From the NCBI GenBank assembly GCA_028641055.1, contig CM054057.1, positions 400,318,541-400,382,540 on the forward strand: DNA of 64,000 nucleotides, given 5' to 3'. Shown here in pieces: positions 1-10,530 of this stretch. A program made the position numbers and the translations under genes. The notes under the pieces were generated by a model, which was given only the letters and a program-made list of their open reading frames with translations, was not told the DNA's origin and did not search any database. The stretch's first letter is position 1; each line of letters begins with the position of its first letter. Source of the stretch: Alopecurus myosuroides. Taxonomy: Eukaryota; Streptophyta; Magnoliopsida; Poales; Poaceae.

Positions 1-840
1 ATTTGCTAGTTTCAAAAAAAAAAAAAAAAAAATAATAATAATAAAAAAGAGTCACAGATTTGCTCGCCAGATTCGATCGAGTTCTTGGCCCCTCGGCCAC
101 GAAAACGTCCCCATAAATACCCAGCCCTTCTCCACGTCCGATTCCCGCTGAAACCCTAGAAAATCCAGTCCCGAATCGATCTCGCCAGTTCCGCCAAAGC
201 TCCACCGCGAGAAGCACCAAACCGGACGTCCTGATCGCCTACAAAGCTCCTGATTTCTCTAGCTAATCTGCTCACCTTCCCCAACTATATTCTCCTTTTG
301 AACTTTTTTTTTTCATACACAGGAGCACCATAGCAGCCGTTCGAGCTCACCGTAGTACCTCACCACCGCCGCCTCGAGTTTGAGGAACGCCGCCACGAGC
401 AGGCTTCTGGAGAGCCGATGACGCCGCTTTCGATTTTACTAGACCGTGCCACATCCGTGTCTGCCCTTGCCGCACCCGGAGCAAGAACGTTGATGCGTGA
501 AGCCGAGCGGGTCGTCTTCTTTCTGTACGATATGTGTCATGCCTGGTACGACCACTTCCCAGCACCATCGTGTTCTCTTTACACATCAATGTTACATTAG
601 TAGCAAGCAACCCTGAGCGTTAGATCGACATCCTGCGGTGTAGATTAGATCACTTACCAAAGAGGCATCGACCAACCACGTAGTGCCACGTCATGCGAGG
701 CGACCCAAGAGCCAAGCCGAGTCGTAAAGTTGAGCTGAGTCGGTCTGGAGCTAATCTGAAGCCGTAGGAGCAGCAGCCGCCGGATCAACATCCGACGGAC
801 AAAATCATCCGCGTCGCCTCTATTTCATTCAATCTTGTAA
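1..840. other. LTR-like or promoter-like GC-rich block, unassigned
   Basis: The block opens with an A-rich run and (AAT)n, then a GC-richer stretch with a TATA-like CATAAATA at about 111-118 followed by an AAACCCTAG motif, a combination common in the R/U5 part of grass LTRs. Only short ORFs without recognisable domains occur. I infer part of an LTR or element leader truncated by the window edge; a promoter region of an ordinary gene is the alternative. Confidence 0.3.
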
Positions 841-2899
841 AATTCATATCTTTTGTTTCATAGATCCGATTTAGTTGATTCTTTTGCATTGGATTCATAA
901 TTAAATTATCTATCTAGTGCTTCCAATCCTAAAAGTTTCGAATTTGTCATGTTCGTGCTATGTGTTTAAACTCCGTTTGGCCAATATCTCTAGATATACA
1001 ACTCTTTTTTTTGCAAATCTTTTTGCGGTGTACTCATCGAGCTAATGCTAGCCAGTAGATCCGTTGTATAAATATTTCTATCAAATTTTGTTAGTTTTCA
1101 TACACTTTTCCAATTAATTCCTTCGACCATAAGTTCATATTCATACGATCCTTTTGGGAGTAGGACTATTCCTATGAACCATACCCAACATACACATCAT
1201 GATATCAATATTTACTATCTTCTTTGTTGTATCCATCATAATTGAGATGCCTATGTCTTTGATCATATTTCCAGTACCGTCTATCCACACTTGGCCAAAT
1301 TCCATATATCATATCATGTCTCTATAGCCTAAAAATGACTAAGGACCACACATCACACATCACCTTGTTGGTATGAAAATATATAATGAATAATAATGAA
1401 TGTTTGGTTTCTCTCATGACTAAGTGTTTATTGAGTTTTCATGTTATTATTTTGACTTTTGAGTATCTTTTACTTAGTTTTAATCCGTAAATAATTTTAA
1501 TATGTTTTCTTTAACAATTTTATTCTAAGTACTAAACTTAGACTAGAGAGACCAAAACCTAAGCCCTTGGATGCTTTGAAACCATGTCTATGTAGTTTTT
1601 CTCTAGATGACCCTCTTAGTTGAAAACCACTAAGTCTGGATTTGTGAAAACCATGAAGTGAATAAATATGTCATCCTTGGAGTCAAATTGAAGCAAACAC
1701 ATGAAGACCAATGAAGGACTTAGCAAATGCACAAGAAGAAAATCAAGATGAATTTCAATAAGACCAACCCCATCTCTCTTTTTCTCGAAGTCTTTCTTCA
1801 CTTTCCTTTTGGTTCCCTTAGACTTCATGGTGTGACTAAGTTAGAATTAGACCAATCCCTAGCTTGAACCAAAATCCATCAAGTGTTGCAAAATTCAGTG
1901 AAGACACCACACCAAGGAGGAAGCTACAAAGTAGCCTGGGGATTTTTCCAAGAGCCAATCATGTGAAGACTTATGATTTGTTTTCCAATACTTAGAATTA
2001 GTTTCTCAAGTGAGATGGTAGTTTTTCACCAAGACTTAGCATTCATCAAGAAGAACGACTTCAACAAGAAGCCAACTCAAGAAGAAATACTCTCCGAGAA
2101 GAGAAGGAGAAGATGAAGAATTTTACAAGTCCTTTTTAAGGAACTTTAGCAATTCCATCTACCTCTCTTACTCTATATGACTAAGTCTCTAAACTCAATA
2201 AGGACGACTACAAGGAAGACCATTGAAGGCATAAAGATTGCATAAAGACTTAGACCATCAGAAGCAACTCAAGGAAGCAAAAGAAGACTTGAAGAAGACT
2301 AGGATAGAAATAGTCTAACCAATACCTTTGATAAGGACCAACCCTTAGGCACAATTGGAAAACTCTAACTATAATTACTTAGTTTCTCTTTGAGAATTAA
2401 AATAACAAGTTTTCCTTTTGCACATTAGAGTAAATGTTGTAATACTTAGTGGAACTTCCTTGATAAGTATGATCAATTAAGTTTGAACTTTCCAAACCCA
2501 ATCCTTGACCAATCCTTAGCCATTTGCTATGCACTAAACCCAAACCCAATAATTCTATTGGTAAAATAAATTTGTGTGTTAAGATTGTTGATTGCTATAC
2601 TTTGTTTCTTTGTTTGAGATTGTTTGTTTATTCTTGTTTACTTGTATTGTTTAGATTGTACGGAGAGAACGTTCTATTTTGGTGAAGAGAAGGTGATTGT
2701 TCTTCACCAACTTCAAAGGCAAGTAACACACCATCAAATACCCATTATTTTCTATATGCATTAGTTGATTTTTGAGTAGTATGCATGATAGGAATTTTAC
2801 TAAGTAATATGCTATACTATTATCCTAGTAGTGCCCTTGTTATTTTTATAGCCTTAGAACTTAGTAGATGCTATGCAATGTCACAAATTGTTTTTACTT
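841..2899. other. AT-rich non-coding stretch
   Basis: No ORF with a recognisable domain and no splice-consistent exon was found. The sequence is AT-rich with many short GAAGA/CAAGAAG words (about 1660-2300), as seen in gypsy leaders and LARD-type interiors in Triticeae. I cannot assign a family; it probably belongs to the same repeat as the flanking LTR-like blocks. Confidence 0.3.
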
Positions 2900-4067
2900 G
2901 ATGTTGTGGAAAAATTCTAAGTATAACATTCAATGAAACACCTGGGTGGAATTGGTGACTGCAAGGTTTTATGTTGAGTGGCTCCTTGGGGCCATGTCTA
3001 TGGTGTTTTTCACCTAAGGAGTGCACTTGTGGTTTGCCACCCAGGAACAAAGAGATCCCTAAGTCCCTATAAGTTTAGTACCTTCCCGTGCAGCCCTTTG
3101 ACATATGGGCTCTGTCTTGATCAACTAAGTTGTGAGAGTTCAGCCCATGCTTGACATGAAGATGTAGCATAATTATAGGTGGAGCAGGGTCTTGCTGGTT
3201 GGGTTGAATTCTTGCTTATGAAAGATCTCGTCTCAATTCTCTCCTTTCCATGATGCACTCCGCGTGTATAGGATGTTTGGTCTAATTGAAGACAAAGGGT
3301 GAAAGTGCACAACCTCTGCAGAGTTAGAAACTATGATCATAGCCGTGTCCGGTAATGGACGACTTCGAGCAGCTGGACAAGGATGGATAGAAGGATCTCC
3401 TGATCTTTTCTAAATGAATTAAAACATGGTAGAAACCTTTTCCTAGAGCACATGGTGTGTCTACCCCTCTGTGCTACCTTTTCAAACTCATGGTGTGTCT
3501 ACCCATGATGATTTTAAAACTTCATGGTGTGTCTACCCATGATGCCTTTACCAAACTACATGGTGTGTCTACCCATGTTGGTTTTCAAAGATTTTTCAAT
3601 GATTTATCAAATATAGGACAAAACTGGCTTTATGCAAACTTAGCCAAAACTCCACTCAGCCAAATATGCATGTAGTATTAGTCTTGCCATTTATATCCAC
3701 CATAGTGTTACTTGCCAATACATTAAATTGTATTGACTCCCTTGTGGCTGCATATTCCATATTGCAGATTAATTTAAAGACGAGTGAGGTTTCGTTCAGG
3801 ATCTCGAGTCTATCGCCAACATGTTTTTGCCTGTGGCACATGAAGAAGATGGGCTCAATGTTGTACTATGTTTTCTGTTGTAATTCTGTTTTCTGCTAGT
3901 CTTCTAAGACTATGCAAGTTGTAATACTATTTTGTAAAGACTGGATCATGCGATGTAATAGAATTTGATGCATTTGCATGATATTTCATTTTGTACTGTG
4001 GTGCTAGCATTTGATCCAGGGACTAGCACAATAACACAGGGTTCTTGCATTATTTAAATGTGGGAAC
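2900..4067 (+). mobile_element. Ty3-gypsy LTR-like fragment
   Basis: The text around 3290-3370 (a CACAACCTCTGCAGAG stretch followed by an ATAGCCGTGTCCGG stretch) is reminiscent of LTRs of several Triticeae gypsy families. No coding domain is present. The right end abuts the stump of the minus-strand copia LTR at about 4068, so one of the two truncated the other. Family assignment is from memory of motif style only. Confidence 0.4.
3451..3580 (+). repeat. Four spaced copies of CATGGTGTGTCTACC
   Basis: The 15-mer CATGGTGTGTCTACC starts at about 3451, 3489, 3523 and 3559, spaced 34-38 bp apart with diverged spacers, mostly followed by CATG. It lies inside the LTR-like fragment and looks like a decayed short tandem array. 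Confidence 0.8.
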
Positions 4068-4175
4068 GCTACATTTTCCCTCTGAATCTCATATTCAGGA
4101 ACCACGTCAGTAATATGAATCATAATTATGAAACAGATATATAATTATTATTGCCTTTTGCGCATACATCCAACA
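4068..4175 (-). repeat. Truncated 3' LTR of the old copia element, with PPT
   Basis: Read on the minus strand, AAAGTGGGAGAC (polypurine tract, 4176-4187) is followed directly by TGTTGGATGTATGCGC, the LTR start at 4175. About 100 bp match the start of the LTR at 19427, including the GAACCACGTCAG block; beyond 4068 similarity stops. Confidence 0.7.
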
Positions 4176-4187
4176 GTCTCCCACTTT

Positions 4188-4527
4188 CACAACTCGCAAT
4201 AATTCATTTGCATAAGTCCATCAAACATCTAGAAGATGTGAGTGAACACTTATGTAAACAATGTGTTCATTTGTCATCAACCCCGTTCCGAGGTTATATG
4301 AACCATATGTATTATAAAGAAAATCGTTCTTTCATAATACATCTTGATCATAAGATCAACTGCAGTCTAGGCTATTCTAGGTGAAACCTTGGTAATTCAA
4401 CTAAGAATACAGTTTCGCTGTTTATCACAGATCATCCGGCATCTTTTGCGAAATACCACACCTAGTTCATATAATGAACCGATAGCCAAAATATTAGAAG
4501 TATTTAAACTTCTACCCTTTACTGCTA
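4188..4527 (-). other. Decayed 3' untranslated part of the old copia element
   Basis: AT-rich sequence between the PPT and the Helitron insertion point. No ORF with a recognisable domain. Position suggests the region between the end of pol and the PPT. Confidence 0.4.
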
Positions 4528-6445
4528 TCTCTACTATATAGTACGGGCTAACGACCGTACGTACGTCACAAAAACCGATCGGTAGCCTCGCTAAAAAAAA
4601 CCAGCGCCATACATCGTAAAAACCGTTCCGTAGTGCGATCGCTAAAAAAACCAGCGCTTGTTCCGTTTCTCTTGTTTCCTAAGTCGCTATAGGCAGCCCT
4701 TGGCATGCGATCGATCAGTTGTGCCAGATCTCGAGTCGGGGAAAAGAATGGGCTTGATGGCCGCCGCTCCGGCCGGACAGCACCAAGCTCTGTGGGAGGC
4801 AGCGGAACGGCCGGACCGGCGTTTCGTACCGTTGCCACGGGTACTGATGCTGCCACAATTCAGCTTTCCCAAGACAGACATCGCGGCCACCGTAACCCGG
4901 GCACCCGGCTACGCGGGAGATCCAGCGGTTGCTAGGCCTTGAGCGTTCGAAGTAACCACGTGTGCGAGCGATTGATCTAGGAAAGAAGAAAGGGTATCAA
5001 CATGTGTGTGTGGGTTTCTTCCGTTGAATCATTTTGGGTAATCTGAGGCAAAGTGTTCCTGGGCAGAGTCTGGGCAGATCCGCCTCGCTTGATTGTCTGA
5101 AAGGTTTCTCAAGGAAGAGCTGCAGTCTGGAGCTCTCTGTAACCTAATGCTCACGGACACAAAGAACAACAAGCCGAACTGTTTTCTGATTGCCTAATCT
5201 GTACATGTTACGCATCCATGTGTGTATTGCAATACTTATTTAGGACGATGGTGTCATGCATATTGAATATACACATGTAGCTGTAAGAAAAATACTGCTA
5301 GCTTTGACTAATGCTAAAAGGTTAGCTAGCACTTGATTGAATTTACTCTGACAATTTCCATCGGCAAGCTTTGCACTTCTGAATTTATATTTTTAATTAT
5401 ACTGATAATTTACTTTCATTTTTCTTTGAATACATATCCTTCTTTTAGACATATGGAAAAGCAGGATGACAGAGGTGGTTAGCTTATGACTTTTAAAGCA
5501 TGGCATATGTATTTGGAGTGTTTATCTATCGGCTTTGAAAGCTTAAACTATCAATTTTAGTTTACAATGATCCCGGTGCAATATAGACAAATGGTACTAG
5601 ACATATAGAAATTAATTTAATATATGAAATTTGACACTGTTTTACTGCATGCATCGTTGTACCTTGTTGCCTTAGAGCATCTCCAGCAGCGGCCGTGCTA
5701 TCCCACACGCCCGCGCGAAAAACCGCCAATTATACCGCGCACTGGCCAGCGCGGCGTGCTCCGGCAGACGTGTGGCGCGCGCGAAAAAAATAGAGCGCGC
5801 GGCCAAAAGCCCAACCAGCGCTCCGAATTTTGAGGTTTCCCTACAGCGCGCGTGACCAAATGACGCATGCTTTGGCGTGGCTGAAATGGCAATTCTTCGC
5901 GTCGCACGCTAAAACTGGACACGGCGCGTGCGACTGCCGTTTTCCGGCGCCAGATAATCGCGCGCCTGCTGGAGATGCTCTTAATGCTGATCAATGAACG
6001 ACAAGAATTTGATCCTTGTTAGCGGCGATAGTAGTAACTTTGGTAATTAAAATAGAAATGAGAAAAGTTCTTGTTGAAAATGAAATTATGAGAGAAATAA
6101 ACACAGAAGAAGTCAGAGAGGATGTGAGCCGCTTCCCGAAAAACTCTAGCTCTGTGTTCTTTCACTGTTTGTGTTTTGACCCCGGTCTTATGTTGCATGT
6201 TTGATTTGACGAGCTGAGTGCAAGAATACAACATAATATAAGAGCCATTGCAGTTTGGTTGACACATGATCCGGTCTCTATGAGTGGACGTGATTTGGCG
6301 GCAGCGTCGGCAAATGCGAAGGTGATTAATTAGGCAGTGGCGGCGCGAGTGAAAGTAGATAAATTAAAGGTTTAGGTCCTAGCAAAAAATTTCATCTGAA
6401 AGATTTTTTTTCTTTTCCGTTGCAACGCACGGGCAAATTTCCTAG
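4528..6445 (+). mobile_element. Non-autonomous Helitron
   Basis: The left end is A|TCTCTACTATATAG at 4527/4528 and the right end is CTAG|T at 6442-6446, preceded by a short hairpin-forming CCGTTGCAACGCACGG about 10 bases upstream. These are the known Helitron hallmarks: 5' TC, 3' CTRR with a hairpin, insertion between A and T, no target-site duplication. No Rep/helicase ORF is present. A GC-rich stretch at about 4700-4940 has ORFs in several frames and could be a captured gene fragment, but I recognise no protein. A PIF/Harbinger-type MITE lies inside. Confidence 0.65.
5675..5980. mobile_element. PIF/Harbinger-like MITE
   Basis: The inverted termini GAGCATCTCCAGCAG and CTGCTGGAGATGCTC flank 306 bp, with TTA target duplications at 5672-5674 and 5981-5983. 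A 3-bp TTA duplication is the mark of the PIF/Harbinger superfamily. The interior is rich in CGCG words and has no transposase. It is nested in the Helitron. Confidence 0.8.
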
Positions 6446-8579
6446 TTGTTGTAGTGTTTGCAAATTTATGCTTAAATATATTAAGCAATTTTAAAACCTT
6501 ACTATTCATATAATCACAAAATTATATCTTAATCCTTGGTTAATACTTATCAGTTAAGTATCATTTAATCTTATGTACTTATCTCGTAAGTTATTTCTTA
6601 CAATGCAACTCTTGCATTACAAGCCTATTGTCTATTCTTTTGAAGAATCATCTTCAAAAAAATTTGGAGGAGAACAATCATAATAATTTGGAGGTAATTG
6701 AATTTTTACCAAATTTAATTTTCCAACAATTATTATTTTATATGTTTTGATATAATGCATTGTCTGAGAAATTTCTACTATGATCATAAGTGATAAATCA
6801 TTTTATCATTGCTCACCAATGTTTTTCAGTTAGTTTTTGCACTCGAAATTCTAATTTCTCCTGAGAACTTAGTTTTCTCAAATTTAAATTTTCATTGAAA
6901 ACTTCGTGCATTTATTTATCTCATAGCACTTATATAAATTTTCACTTCAGATTTCAATCCTTTGTGAATTAATAACTTTGCTATCACATGTATCTCAAAA
7001 AATAATATTTTCAATAATACATCTTTTCAGTCAAACAAATATTCTAATGATTTCTAATAACTTAGATATCGTTAAAATAACTCCCACTGACTTAAAAGAA
7101 AACAGGACTTTTATAATTTTCCATGAAGTCAAAACAAATCTTGTTTTACTTCACAAATATTGCCATTCCAAAATTTATACCAGCTGACTTTTATTCGTAT
7201 AAACGAATTTTGGCCCTTGTATAATAAACTGTATTTAACAAAAACCCTCGAGTTGTACTTAGTAGTTAGTACACAAACTCGATTTATTTGCTTCAAGGAA
7301 TTTGTTTTTTATTATTTTCTCATACATATCTATTATACTAACTGATAAAGCTTTACTACAGATCACCGGATCTTTAGTAATAAACTCTTGATTTTTCCAT
7401 AAAACTATTTAGGACAAAACAAGCTTTATGACCCCTTTATTCCAACATGAATTTCTTCAAACGTATCAGCCTGAACTTAACGATATAAAATATGTTTAGA
7501 CTCTAAGTCATTTGGATATTTAAGCCCTTTTATTATCTTTACTAATTACATGCACATCCTTTATTTAAGTCGCCTTGAAACTTTTATGTGCTTTCATGGT
7601 TAAGTTTTTTCTTGATAAGTAGCCATGCCTCAAATCGCACTGGCTCTCGGTTTTAGTCTAAAAGAATTGTAAACTGGAATTTCTTCCGCTTGCACAACTC
7701 TAATAAATATATCCGCAGATTCATCAATCTCTTCAAGAAAAATTATCCTCCCACCAAATTCAAAAAGGAATTAATTCCTTAAGAATCACATATTCCTAGC
7801 AACAAAACTGTGTCACTTATGCGGTTGTTTTAAATGAGCATTTTCAATATAAACTTGGAACAAGCAACAAAGTATAACTTTGTTCTTTTAATCTTAGGAT
7901 CAAGTTTCAATATTTCAGAAACTTCTAGATTCTAAAACTAATGTGTTTTTGTATAGTTTGTCTTCCAAAACTATGACACAAAGTAAAGACAATAAATTTG
8001 TGCTAAAAAAAACTTAAGTTACTATACTATTCCATGGGTGATATCAGGAACTTTATTTGCAAAGGAATCCTTCTTAGTGTTTGACTTTGTCTCACTTAGT
8101 CAAAATATGACTTCAAAACTTTCAAGACATCACAAAGACATAACTTCTAAAATTTTGTGAAGTCCCTTTTTCTCATTGACTTTTTGATCACAAAATATTT
8201 CAGAATAAATGATATTTCATTAATTCAAAAGATTTGTAATCTGATCATACACGAAGGGATTGATCTATAATATTCTCATAAGATAACCAGGACTTCGAAC
8301 TATCAATCCATAAGAGTATTACGTCGCCAAGCATGCGACCTAATTACAATGACTTGAGCCAAAGCTCATAAATCTTTCGAATTATAAAAATAAAAGCGGA
8401 GATGTATTCATCCTTAGATGATCCTTTATGCGCCTAGATTGACGCTCGTCAACACCTTTTATTCTTCTGTCTCCTTACTTTCTGCAGCTCCTATCTACAT
8501 CATAAAATAATTTTAGCAATCGATACTCCATAGATACTACTAAGAATGACAAATGTGATTCAGGTATACCTCTTCTACC
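6446..8579 (-). other. Decayed pol-sized region of the old copia element
   Basis: About 2.1 kb of AT-rich sequence lies between the Helitron and the gag remnant. No reverse transcriptase or integrase motif can be read in any frame, although position predicts pol. Heavy mutation or internal deletion is inferred. Confidence 0.4.
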
Positions 8580-9396
8580 TTTATCACCTTTTGTGAATTT
8601 ATCCTTTTGCCTGAGACAGCTTTTACAGTTGCTCTTCCAATGCCATTTGTTTTTACAGAAAAAGCATTTAGAGTTACTCTATGCATAAAATTTGGGCTTA
8701 TTCTATGCCTTAGCATTTATGCCCTTTCTGTTCTTTTTCTTCTTGAATGGTATAGTTTGGGAAACCATCAATACTTGATTGTGTTCTCTCCTCACACCAG
8801 CCTCAGCAGTTTTCAGCATAGCAAGGAGCTCATTTGGTGTTTTCTCCATCCCATTCATGTTGTAATTCATCATGAAACTGTTCTAAGCCCGGGGGGTGAA
8901 GGCAACACCAAATATGTACTTAGCTTAGTCGGGATTGGAAATCCCAAAGATTGAAGCCTAGTCTCGTAGCCAAACATCTTGATTACATGCTCGCTCACCG
9001 TGCTTCCTGCTGCCATGTGACATGACCAAAAATCCTTCTTATTTCATAAAGTTCAGTCTTGGCTTGTGTCTTGTACATGGCCTTGAGTGCAATGATCATG
9101 TCATACGCGCACGTACGATCGAATCATTTCTGCAACTCAGGATCCATACATGTCAGCATGAGACATTCAACAACTATTGCAGCATCACTCATCAAGGTGT
9201 GTGCATCCTTTTCTGCATCAGAAGCGTCGTCATCGAGATCCTCTGGAAGAGGAGCATCGAGGACATACTCTTTCTTGACACCCCTGAGAACAATTCTCAG
9301 GGCATGGAGCTAATCTGCATAGTTAGTTCCATTGGCATCAAGTGGTTTCTTCTCAAATAGTGGACCAAGGTTAATAGCGGGTGCGTTACGAGCCAT
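8580..9396 (-). pseudogene. Ty1-copia gag remnant (BARE/Angela type)
   Basis: The minus strand starts with ATG at 9396 and reads MARNAPAINLGPLFEKK, then a variant of the conserved NYADW motif in which the Trp codon is now TAG, then KKEYVLDAPLPED. These are hallmarks of BARE/Angela/WIS gag. Further on, around 8590-8720, remains of a zinc-knuckle region (a stretch like GHWKSNCK) can be read with frame changes. Several stops and indels make it non-functional. The gag would have formed the virus-like particle coat in the cytoplasm. Confidence 0.75.
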
Positions 9397-9544
9397 GGAT
9401 TTACAAAATTTTAATAGTTCACTTACACATGTTTATAATTATTTTCTAAGCACTTGTTAAAATTAATTAAATACATGCTACCACTAAATATGATATTCCT
9501 CATGATCAGAATTTAATGTATTACGGAATTCACGCTCAACTTAT

Positions 9545-10530
9545 TGTTGGAATTTTGTATGGGCTATGTATATGGGCTCACATGTCTAGCCCACTAAGCC
9601 CACTAAAATCCTGAAATTGTCATGGCCCATTCATGAATAATAAGTGGAGTGAGTGGGACTAAAGTTAGTCCCACATTGCTAGTTTGGAGAGAGTGGAAGC
9701 ACCTTATAAGGTGAGCCATTCTAGCTCATGTATGAGTAGGCAAGGCAAGAGGAGAGGTGTGCCACACGCGCGCTCCTCCTCCGCCGCCCGCCTCGCCACG
9801 CCTCGCCTCGTCACGACGCGCCGCGCCGCGGGTTGCGGGTTGCGGGAATGAGCCGAGCCGAGAGCGTTTATTTTGTCGATTGGGAAAACTTAATGAGTCA
9901 TTAATTTAGTAATTAACGGACGCGTTAATTCTAAAACCGTTTCCGTTTCCTTTCTGGATCGTGGAGTCGAACCGACTCAGACGTGGAGTTACGCCCACGT
10001 CTCTCCCAGCCCGCATATAAATACGCGCATACGGTAAACCCTAGCCGCCACTTCGTCATATGGTTTCGCACCACCGTTCCAAAACACTGCGCCGCCAATC
10101 AAGTCTTCTCCATCCCTCCTTCCGGCGTGCACCGCGAGAAGGGACAGCAGGCCTCCGGAACCCCGCCTCTTGTGATCCTGTACGGGAGAGGGGTGATCAG
10201 GTTTTTGGGGAGCGCACTCGCGCGACTGCTGACGGCGACTACTTCCCCAACGACGATTTCTTCCCCGACCTCGGCAACCTCTTCATCGACGACATGGCCG
10301 ACGTGGACAACAACAACGGTGGTGCCGCTACCGCTCCATCGTACGTAACTCTATTCCATCTGTATGAGATATTCCTGGAATTCTTATGTCTAGTTCTAGC
10401 TATAGATTGGATCAGTCTGTCTACTGTACTAGATCTAGATATTTGCATGATTACTGTATTTGCTACTGTCGCAATTCATCTGCTGCTATTTCGAATTAAA
10501 TCATGTGCTAAATTGCTAATATATTCAACA
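9545..10530 (+). repeat. 5' LTR of the young copia element
   Basis: 986 bp bounded by TGTTGG and CAACA. It contains GC-rich CGCC/CGCG repeats at about 9770-9850, a TATA box at 10015-10023 and, downstream, the start codons of the polyprotein frame. The last 190 bp (from 10341) form the 5' part of a predicted intron. Confidence 0.95.
10015..10023 (+). promoter_or_regulatory. LTR TATA box
   Basis: ATATAAATA lies 37 bp upstream of the first in-frame ATG (10060). Transcription would begin around 10045, defining the U3/R border. The same site is present in the 3' LTR at about 15539-15547. Confidence 0.7.

Noticed and set aside
3451..3580. CRISPR-like array
   Set aside because: Four 15-bp repeats with irregular, related spacers in plant repeat DNA; no cas context. 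It is a decayed tandem repeat.
4658..4942. Protein-coding gene in the Helitron
   Set aside because: ORFs exist in several overlapping frames of a GC-rich block, none with a recognisable domain or splice support.
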